Origin: Pseudomonas sp. N40(2020)
Lineage (GTDB): Bacteria > Pseudomonadota > Gammaproteobacteria > Pseudomonadales > Pseudomonadaceae
Reading direction: 5' to 3'
Assembly: GCF_014472415.1 (NCBI RefSeq)
Contig: NZ_JACSZV010000006.1
Location: 62,001 to 126,000 of the forward strand
Length of the DNA: 64,000 nt
The position numbers and the translations under genes were made by a program. How positions within the stretch are numbered: the first letter of the stretch is position 1; every line of letters begins with the position of its first letter. Shown here piece by piece: positions 20,054 to 30,272 of this stretch. Below the pieces are notes generated by a model. It ran no database searches. It had not been told where the DNA came from and saw nothing but the letters and a program-made list of their open reading frames with translations.

Positions 20054-20790
20054 AACGAGTTTTGATCATTGGCGCAACCTCAGCGATCGCCACGGCATGC
20101 GCACGCCGCTGGGCCGCGGAAGGTAGTGAGTTTTTTCTGGTCGGCAGAAATCTTGAAAAACTTCAACAAACCGCCGCCGACCTTGAGAGCCGAGGGGCCA
20201 AAGCGACGGTTTTGCACACCATGGACGCTACTGACACAGGTACCCATGCCGCGATGCTTGAACACTGCATTGACGCCATGCGCCAGATCGATGTTGCCTT
20301 GATCGCACACGGCACCCTCCCCGATCAGCAGCAATGTGAGCAAGACCCTGCAGTAGCGCTCCAGGAGTTCAGCAACAACGGAACATCCGTCATTGCTTTA
20401 CTGACATTGCTGTCGAACCAGTTTGAAACTCAGCGTTGCGGTACTCTCGCAGTGATTTCTTCAGTAGCCGGTGATCGCGGCCGCCCCTCCAATTATCTGT
20501 ATGGCGCAGCCAAGGCTGCCGTCTCGACATTCTGCGAAGGATTGCGCGCCCGCATGTTCAAAGTCGGTGTACACGTGATCACCATCAAACCCGGCTTCGT
20601 CGATACGCCAATGACACACGGCTTAAAACTGCCGAAGGCACTGGTAGCCCAACCTGACCAAGTCGCAAAGAGAATTGCAGACGGCATAGATCGCAAAAAA
20701 GATGTGCTTTACGCACCTGGTTTCTGGGCGCTGATCATGCTGATTATTCGCTCGATTCCAAGATTTGTGTTCAAAAGAATAAATCTCTGA
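20050..20790 (+). CDS. DprE2-like short-chain reductase
   Basis: The 246-residue SDR has a glycine-rich start (IIGATSAIATA), the catalytic serine in VISSVAGDRGRPSNY, and Y151/K155 in YGAAK, features shared with DprE2 (Rv3791). DprE2 reduces the 2'-keto intermediate made by DprE1 to the arabino product. A hydrophobic C-terminus (about 225-240, FWALIMLIIRSIPRFV) suggests membrane association near a lipid-linked substrate. It overlaps the DprE1-like gene by four bases, which supports a stoichiometric partner. Assignment rests on family and context, since classic SDRs are hard to place by motif alone. Confidence 0.85.
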   Translation: MKRVLIIGATSAIATACARRWAAEGSEFFLVGRNLEKLQQTAADLESRGAKATVLHTMDATDTGTHAAMLEHCIDAMRQIDVALIAHGTLPDQQQCEQDPAVALQEFSNNGTSVIALLTLLSNQFETQRCGTLAVISSVAGDRGRPSNYLYGAAKAAVSTFCEGLRARMFKVGVHVITIKPGFVDTPMTHGLKLPKALVAQPDQVAKRIADGIDRKKDVLYAPGFWALIMLIIRSIPRFVFKRINL

Positions 20791-20825
20791 ATTCAGTTAA
20801 CTTTTTTTCGAAATGGGGTGACACC

Positions 20826-22757
20826 TTGAAGTTTTATAAACTTTCAAGTCAATATTTATCGTCAATACGCGGCATACAGCTAATCAGCCTGACAACGCTA
20901 GCCTATGCATTTTACATAGCTCTGAATTACGCCGGACAACCGCTGATTGAGCTCTTTGGCTTCAGACAAACACAAACAGCCCTGACCTCTTTCTGGTTTA
21001 TTCAGGAAGGCTACAAACTTGCCTATGAGACTCCGGTTTCCGGTGCACCCTGGTCGATCCCTTTCGAATTCCCGCTCTACCAAGCGATCGTTGCGTTTAT
21101 TTCTCAGCTGCTTGACAGCGATCTTGGCAAAACCGGAAGACTGGTTTCTTTTGCCTTCCTGGTCCTTTGTATCTACCCCGCCAACGAAATTTGCAAATCG
21201 CTCAAGCTGAGCCGAAGCAGTTTCTATCTGTTTGTTGGCCTGCTTTTTTCCAGCCCTATATATCTGTTCTGGGGCAGAACATTCATGATCGAGACAATGG
21301 CACTGTTCTTTGCCGTTCTTGCGATCAAATACTTTCTGGATTTCCTCAACGCAAAAGCAAAATGGGCGGCGGTAGGCTTTTTCGTATGCATTTCGCTGGC
21401 CATTCTTCAGAAAGCGACAACCGGTTTGCCGGTGCTCGCGGTTCTGGCCTTCGTCTTCCTGTTTTACGAAATTGGCAGAAACAAGAGCATCGTCGGCGCA
21501 ATTTCCATCAGAAATATCATCTGGGCACTCACCCTGTTCGCACTGCCGATTGTCATTGGCTACGGTTGGACGTTCTACACCGATATCATTAAATCCAAAA
21601 ATGAGTTCGGGATGAGCATTACCTCTCAAAGCCTCTCTGCATGGAACTGGGGGACACTGACACAGCGCCTCTCTCTGCCGCTCTACTCTGATGTCATCTG
21701 GTCGAGAATTATCAAGGGAAACCTGTCGGGCATCTTCGGCATTGCAATCATCCTGAGTGCTTTGCTTCTGTCGAAAAGCAATAAGCTGAGATTCATTATT
21801 GTTGCAGCCTGTGCACTGGGCATATTGCCTCTGTTTATCTTCACCAATCTCCACCTTGTGCACACCTACTACCAGTCCGCCAATGTCATTTTCCTCATAT
21901 TTGCTCTGGCAGTCGCCGTTGCCGAAGGTCTGGAGGGAGCCCGCCGGACAGTGATCTCGGCAATTGTTTTCCTCGCCTTGGTACTGAACAACTACGGCGC
22001 CTTCGCCAATGACTATTTCAATAAGGTTCGTGAAGATCTCAACATCGGCAACTCCCGGGATTTGATGTTGGGTGAGGCGCTTAAAAGGAACATTTCTCAT
22101 GGCGAGGGGCTTGTGGTGTATGGCAATGACTGGAGTTCCTCGATCGCTTACTATGCCGAACATAAATCCTTCACCGTACCGGATCGGTTCCGCAACCTGA
22201 ACAAAGTCATCAATACGCCCGAAGCCTATTTGGGCGGCCTGCCTCTGGGCGCGATTTCCTCCTGCCCGGAAGCGCCGGTACCCAGCGTGCGCCAATTGGT
22301 TGACTGGAAGCACAACGGCACCCAATGGAAAGCTGCTGAAGTCTGGAACTGCATTGTCGCCTTTCCCGAGAAAACCATCGGCCTGGATTTGCCGAAGGTG
22401 AAGACAGACTGCCAAGGCAATCTGGACTATGTAGGCGATACGACGAGCAAGACGCCTGACACTGTTCAGTTCAAAGGCTGGACAACGATTGATGGTTCGC
22501 AGAATACAATCCCGTCGCAAGTCTATATAACCCTGACCGACGCGAATGGAGCCGTGAAGTACTACAACGCGGTTCAATCCTACTATTACGGTGTGGGCGA
22601 CCTGTTCAATCGCCGAGACATAGTCAATGCAGGTTTTGGAAGAATCATCGACACCTCCACCCTGTCCGGAAAATATACCGTAGGTGTCGAGCGAGTCGTG
22701 GATCAACAAATGCAGGTCTGCCAATTCAGCAAAGAACTTCAGGTTAATAAAAAATGA
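20826..22757 (+). CDS. GT-C-type membrane glycosyltransferase with periplasmic C-terminal domain
   Basis: This 643-residue protein has about ten or more hydrophobic segments between residues 17 and 400, and a soluble C-terminal part of about 240 residues with several cysteines (CPEAP, WNC, DCQG, QVCQF) expected in the periplasm. FGFRQTQTALTSFW near residue 45 lies in the first loop, where GT-C enzymes keep catalytic and donor-binding residues. It is a good candidate for moving the polyprenyl-phosphate-linked sugar onto an acceptor. The start is TTG at 20826, supported by GGGGTG seven to twelve bases upstream. Codons are somewhat AT-richer than those of the housekeeping genes. The acceptor is unknown; no pilin gene lies in the window. 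Confidence 0.75.
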   Translation: MKFYKLSSQYLSSIRGIQLISLTTLAYAFYIALNYAGQPLIELFGFRQTQTALTSFWFIQEGYKLAYETPVSGAPWSIPFEFPLYQAIVAFISQLLDSDLGKTGRLVSFAFLVLCIYPANEICKSLKLSRSSFYLFVGLLFSSPIYLFWGRTFMIETMALFFAVLAIKYFLDFLNAKAKWAAVGFFVCISLAILQKATTGLPVLAVLAFVFLFYEIGRNKSIVGAISIRNIIWALTLFALPIVIGYGWTFYTDIIKSKNEFGMSITSQSLSAWNWGTLTQRLSLPLYSDVIWSRIIKGNLSGIFGIAIILSALLLSKSNKLRFIIVAACALGILPLFIFTNLHLVHTYYQSANVIFLIFALAVAVAEGLEGARRTVISAIVFLALVLNNYGAFANDYFNKVREDLNIGNSRDLMLGEALKRNISHGEGLVVYGNDWSSSIAYYAEHKSFTVPDRFRNLNKVINTPEAYLGGLPLGAISSCPEAPVPSVRQLVDWKHNGTQWKAAEVWNCIVAFPEKTIGLDLPKVKTDCQGNLDYVGDTTSKTPDTVQFKGWTTIDGSQNTIPSQVYITLTDANGAVKYYNAVQSYYYGVGDLFNRRDIVNAGFGRIIDTSTLSGKYTVGVERVVDQQMQVCQFSKELQVNKK

Positions 22758-23704
22758 CCAGTATTAATCTCAAAGAGCGGATTATTCTTCCGGGCGGCGC
22801 TGGCCTCGTTGGGCAAAACCTGGTTGCACGCCTTAAAGCGAAGGGCTACGAGAATATCGTGGTCATCGACAAGCACGTCAAGAACTTGGAAATCCTCAAA
22901 CAGGTACAGCCGGAAATCACGACGGTACTTGCCGACCTGTCCAAACCAGGAGACTGGCAAGAGTATTTCGTCGGGGCAGATGTAGTGGTCATGCTGCAAG
23001 CACAGATCGGCGGCAACGACTACAGCGACTTCGTCCACAATAATGTGGACGCAACACGCCTGATCCTTGACGCGATCAAGACCAACAACATCCCGTACCT
23101 GGTACATATCAGCTCCTCGGTCGTTGAATCCGTGGCTGATGATTTTTATACCAATACAAAGAAAGACCAGGAAAAAATGGTTCTGGCCAGCGGCATCCCG
23201 TGCCCGATACTGCGGCCGACGCTGATGTTTGGCTGGTTTGACCGCAAGCACCTGGGCTGGCTGTCCCGCTTCATGAAAAAGGTTCCGGTATTTCCGATCC
23301 CGGGCCACGGCCGTTATATGCGTCAGCCCCTGTACGTGGGTGACTTCTGCAATGTCATCATCAGTTGCATCGAACAGCGAGTTCATGACGGAACGTTCAA
23401 TATCTCGGGCCATGAAAAAATTGATTACATCGATATCATCCGTGAAATAAAGCGCGCCACACACGCTAAAACTATTATTGCAAAAATACCTTACAGCATT
23501 TTTTACGGCCTTATCTGGACGTGGAGCCTGTTTGACAAAAACCCGCCGTTTACCACACAGCAGCTTGCATCTCTCAGCGCGAAAGACGAGTTCGAAGTCA
23601 ACGATTGGCCCGGTACCTTTAACGTGCCCTATACCCTATTCGCTGCGGCCGTGAACGAAACGTTCAATGATCCGAAGTACAGTAAAGTTGTTTTGGAGTT
23701 TTAA
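22754..23704 (+). CDS. NAD-dependent epimerase/dehydratase family protein
   Basis: The 316-residue extended SDR begins [13 protein letters not shown], a Rossmann glycine motif in which PGGAGLVG replaces the common TGGAGFIG. It has HISSSVVES and Y-T-N-T-K as the likely YxxxK pair. It overlaps the glycosyltransferase stop (ATGA) and is followed after three bases by the FAD oxidoreductase gene, so it belongs to the same pathway. The substrate is unknown; a nucleotide sugar or a lipid-linked sugar are both possible. Confidence 0.8.
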   Translation: MTSINLKERIILPGGAGLVGQNLVARLKAKGYENIVVIDKHVKNLEILKQVQPEITTVLADLSKPGDWQEYFVGADVVVMLQAQIGGNDYSDFVHNNVDATRLILDAIKTNNIPYLVHISSSVVESVADDFYTNTKKDQEKMVLASGIPCPILRPTLMFGWFDRKHLGWLSRFMKKVPVFPIPGHGRYMRQPLYVGDFCNVIISCIEQRVHDGTFNISGHEKIDYIDIIREIKRATHAKTIIAKIPYSIFYGLIWTWSLFDKNPPFTTQQLASLSAKDEFEVNDWPGTFNVPYTLFAAAVNETFNDPKYSKVVLEF

Positions 23705-23706
23705 GC

Positions 23707-24993
23707 ATGGCGCAACGAATTGCTGTTCTAGGTGCAGGCCCAATGGGATTGGCCGTGGCCTATCAGTTAGCACGCGATGGCCATACACCCGTCATTTTCG
23801 AAGCCGATGACCGTGTGGGCGGGATGACCGCGCCCTTCGATTTTTCGGGCTTGAGTATTGAGCGCTACTATCACTTCCACTGCATTTCCGACCATGCCTT
23901 TCTTAAAGTTCTGGACGAATTGGGCCTGGCGGGGGAAATGCGCTGGACCGAAACCAAAATGGGCTACTGGTATCAGAACCGACTTCAGGCCTGGGGCAAC
24001 CCAATCGCGCTGCTGAAGTTCAAAGGACTGAGCCTGACAGCGAAATTCCGTTACGGTCTGCATGCGTTTCTGTCGACCAAGCGCAACGACTGGAAGCCGC
24101 TGGACAATGTTGAAGCGACTGGCTGGATCAAGCGCTGGGTGGGTAACGAAGCGTGGGAGGTTCTTTGGCGTCGCCTGTTCGACTATAAGTTCTATGACCA
24201 CACTGGCAACCTCTCCGCGGCCTGGATCTGGAGCCGCATTCGCCGCATTGGCAGATCCCGGTACAGCCTGTTCAAGGAAAAACTGGGCTATCTGGAGGGC
24301 GGATCGGAAACACTACTGAATGCGCTGGCGCAGGATATTCGCCTACACGGTGGTGAAATCCGCCTGAAAGCCTCAGTCACTCGAGTAGTGATCGAAAATG
24401 GCGTGGTAAAAGGCGTCGAGGTTGAGGGCATGGTCGAGCCATTCGACAAAGTCATCAGCACCATCCCACTACCTTACGTGCCAAAAGTCATGCCCGATCT
24501 GCCTGACGAGATCTTGCAGCGCTTCAAGGCGCTGAAAAATATCGCGGTGGTGTGTGTAATTGTAAAATTGCGCAAGGCATTGACAGAGAACTTCTGGCTA
24601 AACACCAATGACCCCGAAATGGATATTCCAGGGCTGGTCGAATACAGCAATTTACGTCCGATGAAAGAACACATTGTCTATGTGCCTTTCTACGTACCGG
24701 GCGAGCATCCAAAATTTCAGGAACCTAACGAGGTGTTCCTGGATAAAGTTCGTCGATATCTAAAGAAAATCAATCCGGCACTGACCGATGATGATTTCAT
24801 TGATATTTATGCCAGCCGTTACCGTTACGCCCAACCCATCTGTGATCCTGGCTATCTCGACCGGTTGCCACCGGTACAGTTACCGGTAAAGGGTCTATGG
24901 GTCGCGGATACGTCTTATTACTACCCCGAAGATCGAGGCATCTCTGAAAGTATCGATTTCGGGCGAAAAATGGCCAAGGATGCTGCAGAGTGA
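23707..24993 (+). CDS. FAD-dependent oxidoreductase, amine-oxidase/protoporphyrinogen-oxidase-like
   Basis: The 428-residue protein has the dinucleotide motif [19 protein letters not shown] at residues 6-24, [14 protein letters not shown], a [13 protein letters not shown] segment, and the C-terminal FAD motif [21 protein letters not shown]. Relatives in glycan clusters are often annotated as protoporphyrinogen oxidase or UDP-galactopyranose-mutase-like, but no true substrate is known to me. It could form or rearrange a furanose, or oxidise a lipid-linked sugar. The gene follows the epimerase by three bases and overlaps gtrA-like by four. Confidence 0.8.
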   Translation: MAQRIAVLGAGPMGLAVAYQLARDGHTPVIFEADDRVGGMTAPFDFSGLSIERYYHFHCISDHAFLKVLDELGLAGEMRWTETKMGYWYQNRLQAWGNPIALLKFKGLSLTAKFRYGLHAFLSTKRNDWKPLDNVEATGWIKRWVGNEAWEVLWRRLFDYKFYDHTGNLSAAWIWSRIRRIGRSRYSLFKEKLGYLEGGSETLLNALAQDIRLHGGEIRLKASVTRVVIENGVVKGVEVEGMVEPFDKVISTIPLPYVPKVMPDLPDEILQRFKALKNIAVVCVIVKLRKALTENFWLNTNDPEMDIPGLVEYSNLRPMKEHIVYVPFYVPGEHPKFQEPNEVFLDKVRRYLKKINPALTDDDFIDIYASRYRYAQPICDPGYLDRLPPVQLPVKGLWVADTSYYYPEDRGISESIDFGRKMAKDAAE

Positions 24994-25391
24994 AAGAAAC
25001 ACTGATGAGCCGGCAGTTCCTGGCGTTTCTTCTGACGGGCGGCACCGCTGCCGCCGTCAACTTTTGCTCCAGACTACTCTACAGCCTTTGGTTCGACTTT
25101 TCGACAGCTGTCATTCTAGCTTACATCACCGGGATGATTACGGCGTTTGTACTGGCCAGGCTTTTTGTATTCCGGGACAGTAGCCAATCAACGCACCGAT
25201 CGGCGTTTTTTTTCATACTGGTGAATCTAGTCGCAGTGGCGCAAACCTGGTTGATCAGCCTGGGACTTGCACACTATTTACTTCCCGCCATCGGAATAAC
25301 ACTTTTTGCCAACGAGATCGCTCATGCGGTCGGCATCATAGTTCCAGTGTTTACCAGCTATTTGGGACATAAACGCTGGTCGTTCAAGTAA
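24990..25391 (+). CDS. GtrA-family membrane protein (putative polyprenyl-linked sugar flippase)
   Basis: The 133-residue protein has four transmembrane segments and the typical GtrA N-terminal phrase [16 protein letters not shown] plus a C-terminal GHKRWSFK. GtrA proteins are thought to flip polyprenyl-phosphate-linked sugars to the periplasm. The GTG start at 24990 overlaps the previous stop (GTGA); an ATG at 25005 is an alternative. It is the last gene of the seven-gene plus-strand cassette. Confidence 0.87.
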   Translation: MKETLMSRQFLAFLLTGGTAAAVNFCSRLLYSLWFDFSTAVILAYITGMITAFVLARLFVFRDSSQSTHRSAFFFILVNLVAVAQTWLISLGLAHYLLPAIGITLFANEIAHAVGIIVPVFTSYLGHKRWSFK

Positions 25392-25446
25392 TTCGCTGAC
25401 GGCTGCAAAAAATGTCAGCCGACGCGCCTGCACCTTTCTATTCATA

Positions 25447-25479
25447 ACAGTACGGTCTGCGATCCGAAGCCCGTACTGT
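25447..25479. terminator. Candidate bidirectional terminator between gtrA-like and mtnA
   Basis: ACAGTACGG at 25447-25455 pairs perfectly with CCGTACTGT at 25471-25479 around a 15-base loop in the gap between convergent genes. A second, weaker hairpin (CGGCTG...CAGCCG) lies about 40 bases upstream. Neither has a strong T tract. Confidence 0.4.
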
Positions 25480-25504
25480 CATGATCAGGTTTTCTTCCAT
25501 CCTT

Positions 25505-26581
25505 TCAATGCAGGCGCTTGCGGCACATCAACTGCGCCATTTTCGCGGTGTCCGGACGCTCGACGATGCCCTTCTCGGTAACAATCGCATCGATCAAGTC
25601 TGCCGGCGTCACGTCAAACACTGGGTTGAACGCTTCAACGTCCGCCCCGACACGCTTGCCACCGACTTCCAGCAACTCGGCGCCGTCACGCTCTTCGATC
25701 GGAATGTCATCACCACTGGCCAGATTCATGTCGATGGTCGAACTCGGCGCCACCACCATGAAACGCACGCCGTGGTGCATGGCGTTGACCGCCAGTTGGT
25801 AGGTGCCGATCTTGTTGGCCACATCACCATTGGCGGTAATGCGGTCAGCGCCGACGATCACCCAAGTCACACCTTTGGTTTTCATGATGTGCGCGGCGGC
25901 GGAGTCAGCATTGAGGGTCACAGGAATGCCTTCGTTGGCCAGCTCCCACGCGGTCAGGCGCGAGCCTTGCAGCCATGGTCGGGTTTCGTCTGCATAAACG
26001 CGTTCAACCATCCCCTCAAGGAAAGCCGCTCGAATGACCCCCAGCGCCGTGCCGAAACCGCCGGTGGCAAGGGCACCGGTGTTGCAGTGGGTGAGAATCG
26101 CCTGCGCGTTGCCCTGATGCTTGCGGATCAAATCGACACCCAATTGCGCCATGGTCAGGTTTGCTTCGCGGTCACTTTCATGTATGGCGATAGCTTCGGC
26201 TTCCAGGGCCGCAAGAGGATCGGCATTTTCTTTCAGACGATCCAGCCGATCGTGCATGCGACCCAGCGCCCAGAACAGATTGACTGCGGTCGGACGGGAA
26301 TCGGCCAACAGGGCGAAATCCTCTTCCAGCGCCGCATACCAGTCGCCACCTTCGGCAATCCGTGCGCGGGCCGCGAGCACGATGCCATAAGCCGCGCTGA
26401 TACCGATGGCCGGCGCGCCACGCACCACCATCGAGCGAATCGCCTCGGCCACGCCGGCGGCGCTGGTGTAGGCGATCCAGTTTTCCTCGAACGGCAAAAT
26501 ACGCTGATCCAGCAGGTGGAGCGCGCCATCTCGCCAATCGATGGCCTTTACTTTCTCCGCAGCCAACAGTCGATCGCGCAT
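25505..26581 (-). CDS. mtnA: Methylthioribose-1-phosphate isomerase
   Basis: MtnA converts 5-methylthioribose-1-phosphate to the ribulose form in methionine salvage. The 358-residue protein contains the catalytic cysteine in [19 protein letters not shown] and the aspartate in [20 protein letters not shown]. It is transcribed divergently from the MTA deaminase gene, which supplies the upstream step of the same route. Confidence 0.95.
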   Translation of the reverse strand: MRDRLLAAEKVKAIDWRDGALHLLDQRILPFEENWIAYTSAAGVAEAIRSMVVRGAPAIGISAAYGIVLAARARIAEGGDWYAALEEDFALLADSRPTAVNLFWALGRMHDRLDRLKENADPLAALEAEAIAIHESDREANLTMAQLGVDLIRKHQGNAQAILTHCNTGALATGGFGTALGVIRAAFLEGMVERVYADETRPWLQGSRLTAWELANEGIPVTLNADSAAAHIMKTKGVTWVIVGADRITANGDVANKIGTYQLAVNAMHHGVRFMVVAPSSTIDMNLASGDDIPIEERDGAELLEVGGKRVGADVEAFNPVFDVTPADLIDAIVTEKGIVERPDTAKMAQLMCRKRLH

Positions 26582-26689
26582 CCCTCACCCCGCACTCATG
26601 AACAAAAGCCGCCGATTATAGCGATCCCCCCGCGAAGACGCTCGGGTATACTTCGCCATCCTTTACAAAAGCACTGGAACCGACCCTCG

Positions 26690-28024
26690 ATGCCGAAACC
26701 TGCCATTGCGCTCGACTTATTATTGCTGCCGACCTGGCTGGTACCCGTCGAACCCGCAGGCGTTGTGCTCAAGGAGCATGGCCTGGGCATCCGCGACGGT
26801 CGCATCGTGTTTATCGGCCCACGCGCCGAAGCGTTGAAGTGTAATGCCACGCAAGTACGCGAATTGCCGGATGTTCTGCTCAGCCCCGGCCTGATCAACG
26901 CCCATGGCCACGCCGCAATGACGTTGTTCCGCGGCCTGGCCGATGATCTGCCGCTGATGACCTGGCTGGAAAACCACATTTGGCCGGCCGAAGCCAAATG
27001 GGTCGATGAAGACTTCGTCCGTGATGGCACCGACCTCGCAATCGCCGAGCAGATCAAGGGCGGCATCACCTGCTTTTCGGACATGTACTTCTTCCCGAAA
27101 GTTGCCAGCGAGCGCGTGCACAACAGCGGCATCCGCGCACAGATCGCCATTCCGATCCTCGACTTCCCGATTCCTGGCGCCAGCAACGCGGATGAGGCCA
27201 TTCGTCAGGGCGTCGAGTTGTTCGGCGATCTGAAGCATCACGAACGGATCAAGATCACCTTCGGCCCTCATGCACCCTACACCGTCGGCGACGAGAACCT
27301 TGAGAAAATCCGCGTGATTGCGGAGGAACTGGACGCGTCGATCCACATGCACGTCCACGAAACCGCCTTCGAAGTGCAGCAAGCGGTCGAACAGCGCGGC
27401 GAACGGCCACTCGCCCGCCTCGGCCGTCTGGGCCTGCTCGGCCCGCGTTTCCAGGCCGTGCACATGACCCAGATCAGCGATGAAGACCTGGCGTTGCTGG
27501 TAGAAAGCAACACCAACATCATCCATTGCCCGGAATCGAACCTGAAACTCGCCAGCGGCTTCTGTCCCGTCGAGCGTCTGTGGCAAGCCGGGGTCAACGT
27601 TGCGGTCGGCACTGATGGCGCGGCCAGCAACAATGATCTGGATCTGCTCGGTGAGACCCGCACCGCTGCCTTGCTGGCCAAAGCCGTCGCCGGCTCGGCT
27701 ACCGCGCTCGATGCCCATCGCGCCCTGCGCATGGCCACACTGAACGGCGCACGCGCCTTGGGGATCGAAAGCGAAACGGGCTCGCTGGAAATCGGCAAAG
27801 CCGCGGACATTGTCGCCTTCGACCTGTCTGGCCTGGCGCAGCAACCGGTGTACGACCCGGTTTCACAGCTTATATACGCCACCGGTCGCGATTGCGTGAA
27901 ACACCTGTGGGTCGCCGGCAAACAATTGCTTGACGAACGGCGCCTGACCCGCATGGATGAAGAACAGCTTGGCGCTACTGCGCGAGCCTGGGGCCAGCGC
28001 ATCAGCGGCCACACCGAATCGTAA
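26690..28024 (+). CDS. 5'-methylthioadenosine/S-adenosylhomocysteine deaminase (TRZ/ATZ hydrolase family)
   Basis: The 444-residue amidohydrolase begins [22 protein letters not shown]. It has metal-binding [18 protein letters not shown], the conserved [11 protein letters not shown], and the [13 protein letters not shown] segment with the active aspartate. The P. aeruginosa equivalent beside mtnA deaminates methylthioadenosine to methylthioinosine, the start of a phosphorylase-dependent salvage route that feeds MtnA. The start at 26690 fits this family; the open frame runs far upstream, but that part lies opposite mtnA. Confidence 0.93.
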   Translation: MPKPAIALDLLLLPTWLVPVEPAGVVLKEHGLGIRDGRIVFIGPRAEALKCNATQVRELPDVLLSPGLINAHGHAAMTLFRGLADDLPLMTWLENHIWPAEAKWVDEDFVRDGTDLAIAEQIKGGITCFSDMYFFPKVASERVHNSGIRAQIAIPILDFPIPGASNADEAIRQGVELFGDLKHHERIKITFGPHAPYTVGDENLEKIRVIAEELDASIHMHVHETAFEVQQAVEQRGERPLARLGRLGLLGPRFQAVHMTQISDEDLALLVESNTNIIHCPESNLKLASGFCPVERLWQAGVNVAVGTDGAASNNDLDLLGETRTAALLAKAVAGSATALDAHRALRMATLNGARALGIESETGSLEIGKAADIVAFDLSGLAQQPVYDPVSQLIYATGRDCVKHLWVAGKQLLDERRLTRMDEEQLGATARAWGQRISGHTES

Positions 28025-28082
28025 ACATCCCGGCACACACGCCAGGGCTACAGCCTTTTTCAAGTTTTTCGAGGAATTGAAC

Positions 28083-28781
28083 ATGAGCAACGTCGACCAC
28101 GCTGAAATCGCCAAATTCGAAGCCCTGGCCCATCGTTGGTGGGATCGCGAAAGCGAATTCAAACCGCTGCACGACATTAACCCGCTGCGGGTCAACTGGA
28201 TTGACGAACGGGTCAATCTGGCCGGCAAGAAAGTCCTCGACGTTGGCTGCGGTGGCGGCATCTTGAGCGAAGCCATGGCGCAACGTGGTGCCACCGTAAT
28301 GGGTATCGACATGGGCGAAGCGCCACTGGCAGTCGCGCAACTGCATCAGCTGGAATCCGGCGTCAGCGTCGAGTACCGCCAGATCACCGCCGAAGCCCTG
28401 GCCGAAGAGATGCCTGAGCAGTTCGACGTGGTGACCTGCCTGGAAATGCTTGAGCACGTACCGGACCCTTCTTCGGTCATCCGTGCTTGCTTCCGCATGG
28501 TCAAGCCGGGCGGCCAAGTGTTCTTCTCGACCATCAACCGCAACCCGAAGGCCTACCTGTTCGCCATCATCGGCGCCGAATACATCATGAAGCTGTTGCC
28601 GCGCGGCACCCACGACTTCAAGAAATTCATTCGTCCATCCGAGCTGGGCGCCTGGAGTCGCATGGCCGGCCTGACCGTCAAGGACATCATCGGCCTGACC
28701 TACAACCCGCTGACCAAGCACTACAAACTGGCCAGCGACGTTGACGTCAACTACATGATCCAGACCCTGCGCGAGGAGTAA
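28083..28781 (+). CDS. ubiG: Ubiquinone biosynthesis O-methyltransferase UbiG
   Basis: UbiG carries out both O-methylations of ubiquinone synthesis. The 232-residue protein starts [21 protein letters not shown] and has the SAM motif [16 protein letters not shown] and [18 protein letters not shown] precedes the ATG by about ten bases. It follows the MTA deaminase gene by 58 bases and is followed by mupP after four bases. Confidence 0.96.
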   Translation: MSNVDHAEIAKFEALAHRWWDRESEFKPLHDINPLRVNWIDERVNLAGKKVLDVGCGGGILSEAMAQRGATVMGIDMGEAPLAVAQLHQLESGVSVEYRQITAEALAEEMPEQFDVVTCLEMLEHVPDPSSVIRACFRMVKPGGQVFFSTINRNPKAYLFAIIGAEYIMKLLPRGTHDFKKFIRPSELGAWSRMAGLTVKDIIGLTYNPLTKHYKLASDVDVNYMIQTLREE

Positions 28782-28785
28782 GCCG

Positions 28786-29457
28786 ATGGCCATCAGAGCA
28801 GTTCTTTTCGACATGGACGGCACCCTGCTCGACACCGCGCCGGATTTCATCGCCATCTGCCAGGCGATGCGCGCGGATCGTGGTTTGCCGCCGATCAACG
28901 ACAAGCACATCCGCGACGAGATTTCCGGCGGCGCCAAAGCCATGGTCGCGGTGACGTTTTCGATGGATCCGGAATCGCCTGGGTTCGAGGAGTTGCGCCT
29001 GGAGTTCCTTGAGCGCTACCTCGTCGGCTGCGCGGTGCACAGCAAGCTGTTCGACGGCATGGAAGAACTGCTGGCCGACATTGAAAAGGCCAACCTGATC
29101 TGGGGCGTGGTCACCAACAAACCGCTGCGCTTCGCCGAGCCGATCATGCAACAGCTGGGGCTGGCCGAGCGCTCGGCGCTGCTGATCTGCCCGGATCACG
29201 TGAAGAACAGCAAACCGGACCCGGAGCCGCTGATCCTCGCGTGCAAGATGCTTGATCTGGATCCGTCGACCGTTCTGTTTGTAGGCGATGATCTGCGCGA
29301 TATCGAGTCGGGGCGTGATGCCGGGACCAAAACGGCCGCAGTGACCTATGGCTACATTCACCCGGACGACAACCCGCGGCATTGGGGTGCGGATGTGGTG
29401 GTGGATCATCCGCTGGAGTTGCGCAAGGTGCTTGATAGCGCGCTTTGCAGCTGCTGA
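28786..29457 (+). CDS. mupP: N-acetylmuramic acid 6-phosphate phosphatase MupP
   Basis: The 223-residue HAD phosphatase has D9/D11 in [10 protein letters not shown], the VTNKP motif, KPDPEPL, and [10 protein letters not shown]. Such genes are often called phosphoglycolate phosphatase, but the pseudomonad gene directly behind ubiG is MupP, which dephosphorylates MurNAc-6-P in cell-wall recycling. The assignment to MupP rests on this conserved position. GAGGAG at the ubiG end serves as ribosome site. Confidence 0.85.
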   Translation: MAIRAVLFDMDGTLLDTAPDFIAICQAMRADRGLPPINDKHIRDEISGGAKAMVAVTFSMDPESPGFEELRLEFLERYLVGCAVHSKLFDGMEELLADIEKANLIWGVVTNKPLRFAEPIMQQLGLAERSALLICPDHVKNSKPDPEPLILACKMLDLDPSTVLFVGDDLRDIESGRDAGTKTAAVTYGYIHPDDNPRHWGADVVVDHPLELRKVLDSALCSC

Positions 29458-29531
29458 GACCTGACGCAGAGCGTCATTGGCTGCATTCCTTTGCTGCGCA
29501 TGGGAACGATCTGACTGTTGATGAGGTGTTT

Positions 29532-30272
29532 ATGTTTGATTACTCCGCTCGCCCCGAATTGCTCAAGGATCGGGTCATTCTGGTCACCGGTGCCGGTCGC
29601 GGTATCGGCGCGGCTGCCGCGAAAACCTACGCGGCCCACGGCGCAACCGTCCTGCTGCTGGGCAAGACCGAAGCCAATCTGACACAGGTCTACGACGAGA
29701 TCGAAGCTGCGGGCCATCCGCAACCGGCAGTGATTCCCTTCAACCTCGAGACCGCCCTGCCCCATCAGTACGATGAGCTGGCAGCGATGATCGAGACCGA
29801 GTTCGGCCACCTCGACGGCCTGCTGCACAACGCCTCGATCATTGGCCCGCGCACGCCGATCGAGCAACTGTCGGGCGAAAACTTCATGCGCGTCATGCAG
29901 GTCAACGTCAATGCGATGTTCATGCTGACCAGCACGTTGTTGCCGCTGCTCAAGCTGTCGCAGGATGCTTCGGTGGTGTTCACCTCCAGCAGCGTCGGAC
30001 GCAAGGGTCGCGCTTACTGGGGCGCTTACGGTGTGTCGAAGTTCGCCACCGAAGGCCTGATGCAGACCCTGGCCGACGAAGTCGACGGCGTGGCACCGGT
30101 ACGCTCCAACAGCATCAACCCGGGCGGCACTCGCACCAGCATGCGTGCGCAGGCTTATCCGGGGGAAAACCCGCTGAACAACCCGACGCCGGAGGAGATA
30201 ATGCCGGTCTACCTCTACTTGATGGGTCCGGACAGCACCGGGGTCAACGGCCAGGCATTCAACGCGCAGTAA
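29532..30272 (+). CDS. YciK-family short-chain oxidoreductase
   Basis: The 246-residue SDR begins MFDYSARPELLKDRVILVTGAGRGIG, with the TGxxxGIG NADP motif, NAS at the NNAG position, catalytic serine in SSSVGRKGR and YGVSK. It matches the YciK family in length and start. Substrate is unknown. It lies 74 bases after mupP on the same strand. Confidence 0.9.
   Translation: MFDYSARPELLKDRVILVTGAGRGIGAAAAKTYAAHGATVLLLGKTEANLTQVYDEIEAAGHPQPAVIPFNLETALPHQYDELAAMIETEFGHLDGLLHNASIIGPRTPIEQLSGENFMRVMQVNVNAMFMLTSTLLPLLKLSQDASVVFTSSSVGRKGRAYWGAYGVSKFATEGLMQTLADEVDGVAPVRSNSINPGGTRTSMRAQAYPGENPLNNPTPEEIMPVYLYLMGPDSTGVNGQAFNAQ

Noticed and set aside
20898..22724. A 608-codon frame opposite the GT-C gene
   Set aside because: The plus-strand frame shows transmembrane periodicity and overlap with the operon; the opposite frame has neither.
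17100..25480. Phage or integrative element carrying the glycosylation cassette
   Set aside because: No integrase, transposase, tRNA or direct-repeat attachment sites were found at either edge; simple homologous exchange of a variable locus is more likely.
28786..29457. Phosphoglycolate phosphatase (gph) label
   Set aside because: The HAD motifs fit both, but the conserved position directly behind ubiG favours MupP in pseudomonads.
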